From the NCBI RefSeq assembly GCF_021298855.1, contig NZ_JAJTHI010000010.1, positions 1-64,000 of the forward strand: 64,000 nt of DNA. Reading direction: 5' to 3'. The notes beneath the pieces were generated by a model that did no database searches, was not told the origin of the DNA, and saw only the letters and a program-made list of their open reading frames with translations. The DNA comes from Gemmatimonas sp. GTDB taxonomy: Bacteria; Gemmatimonadota; Gemmatimonadetes; Gemmatimonadales; Gemmatimonadaceae. Of this stretch, positions 49,711-59,630 are shown one piece after another. The stretch's first letter is position 1. Each line of letters begins with the position of its first letter. A program made the translations under genes and the position numbers.

Positions 49711-51894
49711 TTACTTCTTCTTCGCCGCCTTCTTGGCGGGCGCCTTCTTGGCCGCTGGCGCCGCCTTCTTGGCCGGAGCCGCCTCCTTCTTGGCCGGTGC
49801 CTTCTTGGCCGCCGGAGCGGCCTTCTTGGCGGGTGCGGCGGCCTTTGCCGGTGCCTTAGCCGGGGCCTTAGCCGGGGCTTTAGCCGGGGCCTTAGCCGGG
49901 GCCTTTTCCGGGGCCTTGGCCGCCTTCTTGGCCGGTGCCTTGCCGCCCTTCCCGGCCGGAGCGGCGGCCGGAGCCTCGACCGCTGGCGGTTCCGCCGGCA
50001 CCGCCGGAGCCGCGGGCGCCGGAACGGCGGGTGCCGGAGCCGGCTCCACTGCCGCCGGCACCGCCGCGTTCACTGCCGGACGCGATCCGCCCACGACCCC
50101 GACCATGAGGAGCCCCGGCGGCGGCGCGCCCGGCCCCTTGCCGCGCCCGCCAATACCCCGCGCGCCCATACCCCGCGGCGCCGCCGGCAGCAGCGCCTGC
50201 GCCGCCTTGGCCTCGGCCTTCTGCTGGTCATCCACCGCCTTGAGCTGGTCCACGATGCTCGCCGCGTCCGCGGCGCGCGCCACTTCCCAGTCGTCGCCGC
50301 GACGACGCAGGTCGATCATGTTCGCATCGTGCGCATCCTGCAGTACCCGTTCGAACATGCGCGTGGCCAGGGACTCGCTGTCGCGGCCGAGCAATTCGAA
50401 CGCCCGCTGGCGGGCTGCACTGGCCGTGGTGACCTGATCTCCCGAGACGAGTGACTCGACCGCCCGCCGCACGAGGTCGAACGCGTCGCTGCGCGTGAGC
50501 CGCTCGCCGCTGCGGCCGATGGCATCGGAGACCTCCGTGCTGCGGAACGCCGGCGCCACTTCGGGGCGCGCCGTTTCGCCCCCCGCGCGCGGCTCGGGGC
50601 GCGCGTCGGCACTGGTCGGTTCGCCGTCATCGCGACGGTCACGGAACCGATCACGCCCCCGCCCGCGACCGCGACGCCCACGGTCGCCACGCCCCTCGGG
50701 GCGCGCCTCCGGCGCTGGGGCGGCATCGGCCGGCGCCGTCTCGTCGGCATTGGCGGCCGCCGGCAACGGGCGAATGCCGAGCGCCGCGATCACCGTCTGC
50801 GGATCGATCATCTCGCCCACCGGCATCGGGATCTCGGCCGTCTCGTCGAGCGCCACATCCACGTCGGCGCCACGCTCCGCGCCCTCCTCGGCCGGTTCCC
50901 CGTCGCGGGGTTCCCGCTCCCGTTCGCCGCGATCGCGACCACGCCCGCGACGCCCACGGCGTCCGCGGCGTTCGCGCTCCTCACGTCCTTCGCGCTCGAG
51001 GCGATCATCGGCCGGCACCGTCGGCGTGGCCGCAGCGGCCGCCACCACCGTGCCGTCGGGCACATCCACTTCGAGCTGGCCGCTCTCGAGCTTGGTGACC
51101 TTCAGGAGCCCACGCTGCTGTGCCTCGTGCACGAAGCGCGAGAACTTCGGGTGGCCCAGGTTCTTCTCGTCGAACGACGCATCGATTTCCTGCATCACCT
51201 GCTTGAGGCGGTCGCTGCGCATGACGTCGCCGTTGCGCTTCATGCGCCCCACGGCCTCGGTCACGAGCTCCCAGGGGTCCCAGCGCGTGGTCTCGTCCTC
51301 GCCCGTCTTCACGAGGCCCGCGAGCGCGTTGTACGAGTAGTACTCGTCGCAATTCATGACCAGCAGATCGCTCGACGACTCGCGGATGCCCACGCCGATC
51401 ACGTACTTGCCGTACTCCTTGAGCTTGATGACCATGCTCGAGAAGTCGGAGTCGCCACTGAGCAGCACGAACGTGCCGATCTCGGGGCGCGTGAACACCA
51501 GCTCCAGCGCGTCGATCGCCAGGCGGATGTCGGTGGCGTTCTTCTTCGACGAGCCGTAGGCCGGCGCGAAGATGAGGTCGATGCTCGCTTCGGTGAGCGG
51601 CACGATGTACTGCGGATAGCGGCGCCAGTCGGCGTAGGCGCGGCGCACCGCGACCTTGCCCTTCACGATGTCCGACGAGAGGAGGTTCTTGAGCTCTTCC
51701 TGCAGGTCGGAGCGGATGCCCATCGTGACGTTGTCGAAGTCGATGAGCAGCGCGGCATTCGGCGCGTGCGCCGGCGGCGCGACATTGGGTTGGGCCACCG
51801 GGGCCATGGGAGCGACCGACGCGGGGCCGCGATGGAACGGGGCAATGGAGCGGGTCGGCGACGATGCGGCCGACCGGGAGGGATGACGACTCAT
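49711..51894 (-). CDS. NYN-domain nuclease with LOTUS domains, RG-rich linkers and H1-like tail
   Basis: A 727-residue multidomain protein. Residues 47-195 are a NYN (PIN-like, LabA/DUF88) nuclease domain with acidic residues D52/D54 (IDFDN), D122 and D128 (TDIRLAIDA) and D148/D150 (SGDSDF). Residues 205-280 form an OST-HTH/LOTUS-type helical domain (WELVTEAVGRMKRNGDVMRS). 300-430 hold two Arg/Gly-rich stretches (GRRGRRGRGRDRG; GRRGRGRGRDRFRD). 465-540 resemble a second LOTUS domain. 570-727 are a Pro/Ala then KKAPAKAPAK H1-like tail. Probably an RNA-binding ribonuclease tied to nucleic acid. It follows the acyl-CoA ligase gene by 6 nt. Confidence 0.85.
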   Translation of the reverse strand: MSRHPSRSAASSPTRSIAPFHRGPASVAPMAPVAQPNVAPPAHAPNAALLIDFDNVTMGIRSDLQEELKNLLSSDIVKGKVAVRRAYADWRRYPQYIVPLTEASIDLIFAPAYGSSKKNATDIRLAIDALELVFTRPEIGTFVLLSGDSDFSSMVIKLKEYGKYVIGVGIRESSSDLLVMNCDEYYSYNALAGLVKTGEDETTRWDPWELVTEAVGRMKRNGDVMRSDRLKQVMQEIDASFDEKNLGHPKFSRFVHEAQQRGLLKVTKLESGQLEVDVPDGTVVAAAAATPTVPADDRLEREGREERERRGRRGRRGRGRDRGEREREPRDGEPAEEGAERGADVDVALDETAEIPMPVGEMIDPQTVIAALGIRPLPAAANADETAPADAAPAPEARPEGRGDRGRRGRGRGRDRFRDRRDDGEPTSADARPEPRAGGETARPEVAPAFRSTEVSDAIGRSGERLTRSDAFDLVRRAVESLVSGDQVTTASAARQRAFELLGRDSESLATRMFERVLQDAHDANMIDLRRRGDDWEVARAADAASIVDQLKAVDDQQKAEAKAAQALLPAAPRGMGARGIGGRGKGPGAPPPGLLMVGVVGGSRPAVNAAVPAAVEPAPAPAVPAPAAPAVPAEPPAVEAPAAAPAGKGGKAPAKKAAKAPEKAPAKAPAKAPAKAPAKAPAKAAAPAKKAAPAAKKAPAKKEAAPAKKAAPAAKKAPAKKAAKKK
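49849..49920. repeat. 12-bp minisatellite in the NYN tail
   Basis: Six tandem 12-bp units of the form CGGGGCCTTAGC (variants in the first, third-from-last and last) encode A-K-A-P repeats on the minus strand. Copy-number change by slippage would keep frame and alter tail length. Confidence 0.8.
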
Positions 51895-51900
51895 GACAGC

Positions 51901-53529
51901 CTAGCCTGGATACGATACTGGGTGATCGAGCGCGTTCGCGTGCAGCGCCGTGGCGCTCAGGGCATTCGCACTCAGCGCGATGGCACGCGCGAGTTCTCGT
52001 CGGCGGATCTTGCCGCTCCCGGTCATGGGGAACGCGTCGAAGAAGCGGACGAGGTCGGGGACCTTGTCGGCGGCCATGGTGTCCCGGGCGAACCGCTTGA
52101 TTTCGTCGCCCGTGATGACCGCCCCTTCCACTGCCACGATGCACGCGCAGACCAGTTCTCCCATGACGTCATGGGGCACACCGATCACGCAGACATCGTC
52201 CACTGCCGGATGCGCGCGCAGGCGATCTTCGAGTTCGCGCGGATAGAGCTGGATGCCCCCGCGCGAGATCGTTTCCTGGCGACGTCCGAGGATCCTCACG
52301 GTGCCGTCCTCGTCGATGATCCCGAGATCACCGGTGAGAAAGAACCCGTCCGGCGTGTGGACTTTGGCAGTCTCCGCCGGCATGCGCAGATACCCGCGCA
52401 TGAGGTTGGACCCGCGCACGGCGAGTTCGCCGACCGCTTCGGGTCCGTGCAACTGTCCCGTCATGATGTCCATCGCCATCACCTCGATGCCCGGCATCGC
52501 GGTGCCCACCGAGTCCCGGCGGGTCGCTTCGCTGTCGCTGAAGCGGGTGATGGTCACGACGGCGCCCGTCTCGGTGAGGCCGTACGCCACGAGGACGTCG
52601 CACCAGCGACGCACCTTGCGGACGAGTGCCTCAGCGACCGAACTGCCGGCCATGAGACCGGTGCGCAGCGAGCGCAGCCGCGACGGGTCGAACGCCTCCT
52701 CGCGCATGAGGAGGTGATACTGCGTGGGGACGCCGTGGAGGACCGTGACCTGCGCCTCCGCGATGAGCGCGAGCGCCCCCGCCGCCTCGAAGGCCGGCTG
52801 CAGCACCAGGGTGGCACCGCTGGCCATGGCGCCGAGCATGGCACTGAAGCCGAACACCGCACAAAACGGCACCGCCGTCAGCACGCGATCCTCGGGAGAC
52901 AGCTCGAGGGCCTGTGCGGTGCGCACGGCGTTTTCGACGAGCGCGCGATGCGACAGCTGCACCCCTTTCGGCTTGCCCATCGTGCCCGACGTGTACACGA
53001 CGGCGAGATCGCGCGCATCGTCGACGTCGTCCACAACCGGCACCGGCTTCCCGGCGCCGCGCGACACGAGATCTTCGAACTGGAAGATCCGGTCGTCGTA
53101 CCAGAGATCCTCCTCCCCCACCGTGACGACGTACTGCAGATCGGGGAGGTCGCCCAGCAGTTCTTCGAACCGCTGCAGGAAGTCGACGCCGTTCCACCGT
53201 TCGATGGTGACGACGGCGCTGGCTTCCGCGTGGCGCAGCTGGTAGCGCAGGTCATGCACCCCCAGCGTGGGGTTCACCGGGACCAGCACGGCACCGAGTC
53301 TGGCCGCGGCGAGGGTGGTGATGATCCACTCCACCCCGTTGGGGAGGTTCACGGCGATGCGATCGCCCGCCCCCAGTCCCAATTCGGAGAAGGCTGCCGC
53401 CAGGGAGGATGCATCGGCATCCACCTGCGCGTATGTCCATGTCCGTTGCCCGGTGGTCGCCAGTGCGCGCGCAGGGTGCTCCTGTGCACGACGGGCGATC
53501 AGTGGGGCCAGGGACCACGATGCTGCCAT
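51901..53529 (-). CDS. AMP-forming acyl-CoA synthetase / ligase
   Basis: A 542-residue ANL-superfamily enzyme that activates a carboxylate as acyl-AMP and passes it to CoA or another thiol. Motifs: VVYTSGTMGKPKGVQLSH (P-loop), VAYGLTETGAV, GFFLTGDLGIIDEDG, GRRQETISRGGIQLYP and the C-terminal catalytic Lys in MTGSGKIRRREL. The substrate is not predictable; medium or long chain fatty acids are common. The C-terminus adds a short repeat ALSANALSATALHANAL not typical of the family. GGAG ribosome site 4-5 nt before the ATG. First gene of the ligase-NYN-glycosylase remnant operon. Confidence 0.9.
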   Translation of the reverse strand: MAASWSLAPLIARRAQEHPARALATTGQRTWTYAQVDADASSLAAAFSELGLGAGDRIAVNLPNGVEWIITTLAAARLGAVLVPVNPTLGVHDLRYQLRHAEASAVVTIERWNGVDFLQRFEELLGDLPDLQYVVTVGEEDLWYDDRIFQFEDLVSRGAGKPVPVVDDVDDARDLAVVYTSGTMGKPKGVQLSHRALVENAVRTAQALELSPEDRVLTAVPFCAVFGFSAMLGAMASGATLVLQPAFEAAGALALIAEAQVTVLHGVPTQYHLLMREEAFDPSRLRSLRTGLMAGSSVAEALVRKVRRWCDVLVAYGLTETGAVVTITRFSDSEATRRDSVGTAMPGIEVMAMDIMTGQLHGPEAVGELAVRGSNLMRGYLRMPAETAKVHTPDGFFLTGDLGIIDEDGTVRILGRRQETISRGGIQLYPRELEDRLRAHPAVDDVCVIGVPHDVMGELVCACIVAVEGAVITGDEIKRFARDTMAADKVPDLVRFFDAFPMTGSGKIRRRELARAIALSANALSATALHANALDHPVSYPG

Positions 53530-53607
53530 CTCACTCCGTGAAGCGAACGCCCATCCGGACGGGCAAGCGTGACGCGGGATCGGGTACAGCCACGTAAATT
53601 ACCGACT

Positions 53608-54933
53608 ATGAACGAGATGCGGAAGTTGAACGGGTCGAATTCCGCGACGGAACCGGGGGCGGGCAGCACCGCCGGGCCGCGCGCCGGATCGCGCGCCGGA
53701 TCGCGCGCGCCCTTCCGGACCCGGCTCTTCGCCATGCTGCTCCTCTTTGCCCTCGTTCCCACGGTCACGGTAACGCTGGCGTGGGCCGGTGTGGCCACCC
53801 GCACCCTTTCCCTCTTCTCGGCCCGATCGGCGTGGGAGCGGATCGCCAAGAGTGGCGACGACAGCTACCGCATCGTGACGGCGGCCCCCCTCACGACCGA
53901 ACAGCGCGCCGCCCTCGACGCCCATCAGGCGGAGTTGCGCGAGTCGGCGCAACTCGCCCGACGGTTCGACTTCGTGACCGGGCGCTCCATTCGGCTGGTC
54001 ATCGTGGGTGCCGTCCTCGCCATTGCGCTGGTGGCCGTGGGGGCATCGCGGGTGGCCGGACACCTGAGTCGGCAGCTGAGTCGTCCGCTCGACGAATTGG
54101 TGGGCTGGACGGGGCTCATTCGCAGCGGCCGCCCCATCCCGCGTCAGGCAGACCGACGCGGGGCCCCCGAGTTCGAGGTCCTGCGCACCGGCATGCGGAC
54201 CATGGCCAGCGAACTGGAGACGGGGCGTCGCCGCGCGCTCGAGGCGGAGCGCGCCGAAGCCTTTCGCGAATCGGCCCGCCGCTTTGCCCACGAACTGAAA
54301 AACCCGCTCACCCCCATCCGCTTCGCCGTGGACCGGCTCCGGCGCAACGCGCCCGACGAACTGCGGGATACGGTCGAGGTGCTGGCCGAGGAGGCCAGCC
54401 GCCTCGAGGTCATGGCCAAGAGCTTCGCCCAGTTCGGTCGCCTCCCCGACGGCCCGGCCGCCGATGTGGATGTGGCGGAAATGGTCAGCCGCGTGGCGGA
54501 AACGACCGTCCCGGAGTGGATCACCCTGACCCTCGACTGCGCCCCCGACCTCCCGCTGGTATCCGGCTACTACGAGCCGCTGGTGCGGGCGGTGACGAAT
54601 GTGCTGCTGAACGCCGTGGATGCCACGCCGGCCGGGGGACGCATCGCCGTGCGGGTGTGGGCGGAGACAACGCCGGGACCAGCCGACAGCACCAGTTTGT
54701 CGCCAACTGACACCAAACAGGTGGTCATCTCCGTACGGGATACCGGGTGTGGCATCGCCCCGGAGGCCCGCGCCCGCATTTTCGACCCGTACGTGACCAC
54801 CAAGCCCGGCGGCACCGGGCTGGGGTTGGCCATCGCCCTGCAGACCCTGCAGGCGCACCGCGGGTCGATCGACGTGGAGAGCGAGATCGGGCGCGGGACC
54901 ATCATCACACTTCGACTGCCGGTGACGGCATGA
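53608..54933 (+). CDS. NtrY-like sensor histidine kinase
   Basis: A 441-residue membrane kinase. An Ala/Arg/Gly/Ser-rich cytosolic start (1-36), first span about 39-60, a short periplasmic segment of about 70 residues, second span about 128-147, HAMP-like linker (about 150-205), HisKA with H228 (FAHELKNPLTPIRF), and an HATPase with the N box NVLLNAVDATP, DTGCGIAP and GGTGLGLAIA. It should phosphorylate the NtrC-type regulator three genes downstream. Start at 53608 (MNEMRK) follows an AT-rich patch. The small periplasmic domain suggests sensing by the membrane or by the adjacent membrane proteins. Confidence 0.9.
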   Translation: MNEMRKLNGSNSATEPGAGSTAGPRAGSRAGSRAPFRTRLFAMLLLFALVPTVTVTLAWAGVATRTLSLFSARSAWERIAKSGDDSYRIVTAAPLTTEQRAALDAHQAELRESAQLARRFDFVTGRSIRLVIVGAVLAIALVAVGASRVAGHLSRQLSRPLDELVGWTGLIRSGRPIPRQADRRGAPEFEVLRTGMRTMASELETGRRRALEAERAEAFRESARRFAHELKNPLTPIRFAVDRLRRNAPDELRDTVEVLAEEASRLEVMAKSFAQFGRLPDGPAADVDVAEMVSRVAETTVPEWITLTLDCAPDLPLVSGYYEPLVRAVTNVLLNAVDATPAGGRIAVRVWAETTPGPADSTSLSPTDTKQVVISVRDTGCGIAPEARARIFDPYVTTKPGGTGLGLAIALQTLQAHRGSIDVESEIGRGTIITLRLPVTA

Positions 54934-54940
54934 GGACCAC

Positions 54941-55414
54941 ATGACAGGGCAGCAGGACGACGCCACCTTGCAGAGCCAGCCGCAGGACGGTGGCGGCAAG
55001 TCCATCGTCATCACCAAGCAGAGCGACGGGACGGTCCAGCGCATCGAGCTGTCGAACGGCGGCGAGGTCCTCACCTCGAACATCGAGGGCGGACCGGCGA
55101 CGGCCGTCGCGTCGGTACCGCCCCCGGCCCCTCGCCAAAAGGCCCTGCCCGATGGGCTGCTGGAGATGATGGTGATCATCATGGGCGCGGCCACGCTCAT
55201 CTCGTTGGGCACCCCCCTCGTGAAGGCGTGGACCCGACGGTTCGAGAAGCATCACGATCTCAGGCAGCAGGCGCAGATCGAACAGCGCCTGACCGCCATC
55301 GAGCAGGCCATCGAAACGGTGGCCGTCGAGGTGGAGCGCATCAGTGAAGGGCAGCGCTTCACGACGAAACTGCTGGCCGAGCGCGCGCCGGAAGAGCTGG
55401 GACGGCCACGATGA
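54941..55414 (+). CDS. Single-span membrane protein, first of a paralogous pair
   Basis: A 157-residue protein of unknown family. An N-terminal beta-like part (SIVITKQSDGTVQRIELSNG; 20-55), a Pro-rich hinge, one membrane span about 73-93 (EMMVIIMGAATLISLGTPLV) and a charged coiled-coil-like C-terminus (IEQRLTAIEQAIETVAVEVE, then RISEGQRFTTKLLAER). It is the second gene of the kinase operon, 7 nt after the kinase, and its stop overlaps the start of its paralogue by 4 nt. The shared C-terminal motif suggests they pair with each other or the kinase. Confidence 0.8.
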   Translation: MTGQQDDATLQSQPQDGGGKSIVITKQSDGTVQRIELSNGGEVLTSNIEGGPATAVASVPPPAPRQKALPDGLLEMMVIIMGAATLISLGTPLVKAWTRRFEKHHDLRQQAQIEQRLTAIEQAIETVAVEVERISEGQRFTTKLLAERAPEELGRPR

Positions 55415-56091
55415 GCCCGCGCATCGTGATCAGGGTGCACTTCGGGCAGTCGGCCGACCAGGCCGCCAGCGCCGCGCGTGCGGCCCAGATTGCGGAGCAG
55501 GCGCGCGCCAACGCCGACCGCCTCATCGAGAACGCCATCCAGGATGCCGAGCGTGCCGTGGGCGCCAGCTCCACCGGCCAGGCGCCACCACCGCCCGCTG
55601 CCCCCGCTACGCCACCGCCGCCGGGAGGGCCCATCGTCTTCACCAGTGACGGAGGGCGTCCGGTGAGCATCTCCATGGAAAACGGCAGCCTCGTGCTCAC
55701 GCAGGAGGGCAATACGCAGGTCATTCCCTTCCGCGACGTGATTCCGCGAGAGGCGACGCAGATCGTCTGGGCCATTCCGGCCACGCTCTCCATCTTCCTC
55801 ATCTGGTGGCCCATCTCGCGCGCCGTCGTGCGCTGGCTCAACCGGAAGCACACGGCCCAGAACGACACCGCGGCGCTGGAAGCGCGCCTGCGCGACCGCT
55901 TCGAGACGCTCGAACGCAATCTCGACACCGTGGCCGTGGAGATGGAACGGCTCTCTGAAGCGCAGCGCTTCACCACCAGGCTTCTTGCGGAACGTCAGGC
56001 CCCCGCCCCAATGGCCGTTGCCGTGGAGATCCCGGCGGGTGTGCCACGGGACGCGGCCAACGAGGCCTCCGTTGGCCGCGGGCGCGCGTAA
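55411..56091 (+). CDS. Single-span membrane protein, second of a paralogous pair
   Basis: A 226-residue protein. An N-terminal Ala-rich helix (about 15-50), a Pro-rich linker, a beta-like part resembling that of the preceding protein (IVFTSDGGRPVSISMENGSL), one span about 116-134 (IVWAIPATLSIFLIWWPI), and a C-terminal coiled coil ending in TVAVEMERLSEAQRFTTRLL, nearly the same as its neighbour. ATGA overlap with that gene. It sits between the kinase pair and the regulator (17-nt gap). I know no described family with this layout; a signalling accessory role is inference from position. Confidence 0.8.
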   Translation: MSPRIVIRVHFGQSADQAASAARAAQIAEQARANADRLIENAIQDAERAVGASSTGQAPPPPAAPATPPPPGGPIVFTSDGGRPVSISMENGSLVLTQEGNTQVIPFRDVIPREATQIVWAIPATLSIFLIWWPISRAVVRWLNRKHTAQNDTAALEARLRDRFETLERNLDTVAVEMERLSEAQRFTTRLLAERQAPAPMAVAVEIPAGVPRDAANEASVGRGRA

Positions 56092-56108
56092 GCGGCAGGA
56101 ACCAGTTC

Positions 56109-57500
<1,392 letters not shown>

Positions 57501-57698
57501 GCACGGCGCCGCGCGTCGGCAGGCATTCCAACCTTTTGCGGGTTGCCGATGTCCGGCCATGCCCCGGCGTGGCACTCCGACACACCCGTGTCTCCTTTCG
57601 GGCGCATCGCGCGTGCCGCGGGGACGCGCCAGTCACACCCGGAATTGATGATATTGCGGGAGCGTCACGCCTCGGCCACCGTGTGATCCCGGTCGCCC

Positions 57699-57714
57699 TG
57701 GTACGGGGCATGCC
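57699..57714 (+). promoter_or_regulatory. Sigma-54 promoter of the outer-membrane barrel gene
   Basis: TGGTACGGGGCATGCC fits the -24/-12 consensus TGGCACG-N4-TTGCW at the invariant GG and GC and at most other positions. The predicted start is about 57725, with an AGGAG ribosome site at 57737-57741 and the ATG at 57748. Directly downstream of an NtrC-type activator gene. Confidence 0.72.
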
Positions 57715-57747
57715 ATGGCGGAGCGCGAACCTCAGCAGGAGTTCCGA

Positions 57748-59616
57748 ATGAGTCAACCCATGACCGCCTCCGGTCATGTCTGCCCCCCAATCCGCCGCCG
57801 CGCGAGCATGGTGCGCCAGACGAGCCCCCGTGGAGTGGTGGCTCGAGGCCTGCTCGTCCTTGGCCTGGTCATGCTGCCGGCGTCGGCCGCAGCGCAGCGC
57901 GTGGGCGGTGTCCCACGGGATGTCGCACTCGAAGTCACCCGGCTGTTCAACGCCACGGCCACCCGCAAGGTGCGCGGTGACTTCACACTGGCCGCGAGTG
58001 ACACCGTGCGTGGCGACCTCGCCATCCTGAACGGCAACGCCCGGCTTTCGGGAGTCGTGAACGGCGACGTGGTCGTGCTGAACGGCGATGTGGTGCTGAC
58101 GGAGGGTGCGCGCCTGGCCAAGGGGCTCACGGTGGTGGGCGGAACGCTGCAGGCGCCCGAGCGCCCCACCGTGACCGGCGAGATTCGCGTGTGGAGCGCG
58201 CGCTACCGGTATCAGGAGAGCGGCGACACGCTCGTGGCCGACACGGATTTCCTCACCCGCTTTTCGCAGTGGGTGCGGGAGGACGACGAAGGGGAAACGG
58301 AAAGCCAGCTGTTCTTCACCTCGGCGCACACCTACAACCGCGTGGAAGGGCTGCCCATCTACGTGGGCCCGCGCTTTCGCGCCCGTAACGGGGCGACCCG
58401 TGTGCGCGCCGAGCTGTATGGCATTTTCCGCACGGGCGACCGCCTGGTGTGGAACGATGAGAACCTGGGCCATCGCGCGCTCTTCGAGGTGCGACAGGGT
58501 GAGCGGGCGGGGATCGCCGTGGGCACGCGGCTGTTCGACGAAGTGGACGCCATGGAGCGCTGGCAGCTCAGTGATGGCGAGGTGGGGTTGGCCACCTTTC
58601 TGTTTTCGCGCGACTATCGCGACTACTGGGAACGGCACGGGGCGCAGGCGTACGTCTCGGCCTTTGCCGGGCGCGGCCACGAACTCAAGCTGTCGTACGG
58701 GGAAGAGCGGTGGAACGCCCGTCGGGCGCGCGATGTCTTCCGGTTGAACGACGAGGTCGCCTTGCGGCTCAACCCGCGCGGTGACGAGGGCGTGCTGCGG
58801 TTGCTCACGCTGAGCGGCACCTTCGACACGCGCACGGAATCCCGGCACCCGCGCTCGGGGTGGTACCTGCGCGGGGAGTACGAGCGGGGGCACAGTGACG
58901 CGCTGACGCTGGCGCCGCTCACCGTGGGGCTGGGGCGAACCGGGAACGTGACGGAGCTGGGGCGAACCGGGAACGTGACGGAGCTGCGGCCAACCGAGCC
59001 CCTCGACTATGGCCGCGCCTTCTTCGACCTGCGCCGCTACAACCGCCTGGGCCCGAATGCGCAGCTCAACCTGCGTGCCGTCATGGGCGGCTGGGTGCAC
59101 GGCGATGCCCTGCCCGTGCAGCGTCGCCTTGCGGTGAGCGGCATCGACGCCCTCCCCGGTTTCGACTTCCGCCGCACCCTCGGTACGGCGGACGCGGGCA
59201 CCTGTGCGACCGGCTCCGAGGCGCAGTATGTGCTGCTGGGGCGCCCGGCCCAATGCGAGCGCATGGCGCTCGTGCAGGTGGAGTGGAAGGGCGACTTCCG
59301 CATCGACCTGTTCGGTGACGACGATGAGGGCGACCGGCGCTGGCAGCTCGGGCGCGGCCACGCCGATGGCACGTGGGTGATCTTCGCGAACAGCGGGCGT
59401 GGGTGGCTCGTGAACCGCCCCGCCACGGTGGCGGGCACCACCAGCGAGGCCGATCCGCTGTTCTTCGGCCGCAACCGGGTGCCCGACCTGAACACCTGGC
59501 GCACCGATATCGGCGGCGGCTTCGACTTCGGTGACTTCGGCGTCTACATCGCCCAGGCGGTTTCGCAGCGCGGGCTGTCGCCGAACGTGTACGTGCGGCT
59601 GGGCCGCCGCTTCTGA
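57748..59616 (+). CDS. Outer-membrane beta-barrel protein with bactofilin-like N-terminal segment
   Basis: A 622-residue exported protein. Signal peptide about 20-48 (ending PASAAAQ). Residues about 65-125 form short repeats like a polymer-forming bactofilin/beta-helix (DTVRGDLAILNGNARLSGVV, NGDVVVLNGDVVLT). The remainder is beta-rich, with a surface-antigen/Omp85-like barrel ending VYVRLGRRF with a terminal Phe, the BAM signal. A 9-residue repeat LGRTGNVTE occurs twice in tandem (58930-58983). The ATG at 57748 is fixed by AGGAG 6 nt upstream. Likely controlled by the sigma-54 regulator. Function unknown. Confidence 0.83.
   Translation: MSQPMTASGHVCPPIRRRASMVRQTSPRGVVARGLLVLGLVMLPASAAAQRVGGVPRDVALEVTRLFNATATRKVRGDFTLAASDTVRGDLAILNGNARLSGVVNGDVVVLNGDVVLTEGARLAKGLTVVGGTLQAPERPTVTGEIRVWSARYRYQESGDTLVADTDFLTRFSQWVREDDEGETESQLFFTSAHTYNRVEGLPIYVGPRFRARNGATRVRAELYGIFRTGDRLVWNDENLGHRALFEVRQGERAGIAVGTRLFDEVDAMERWQLSDGEVGLATFLFSRDYRDYWERHGAQAYVSAFAGRGHELKLSYGEERWNARRARDVFRLNDEVALRLNPRGDEGVLRLLTLSGTFDTRTESRHPRSGWYLRGEYERGHSDALTLAPLTVGLGRTGNVTELGRTGNVTELRPTEPLDYGRAFFDLRRYNRLGPNAQLNLRAVMGGWVHGDALPVQRRLAVSGIDALPGFDFRRTLGTADAGTCATGSEAQYVLLGRPAQCERMALVQVEWKGDFRIDLFGDDDEGDRRWQLGRGHADGTWVIFANSGRGWLVNRPATVAGTTSEADPLFFGRNRVPDLNTWRTDIGGGFDFGDFGVYIAQAVSQRGLSPNVYVRLGRRF
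58930..58983 (+). repeat. 27-bp tandem duplication inside the barrel gene
   Basis: CTGGGGCGAACCGGGAACGT plus ACGGAG-type 27-bp units lie at 58930-58956 and 58957-58983, identical to each other and in frame (LGRTGNVTE twice). Recent slippage or duplication. Confidence 0.9.
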
Positions 59617-59630
59617 GCGCACGGCTCGCC

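Noticed and set aside
49849-49920. Possible CRISPR array
   Set aside because: Repeats are 12 bp, contiguous and coding, with no spacers.
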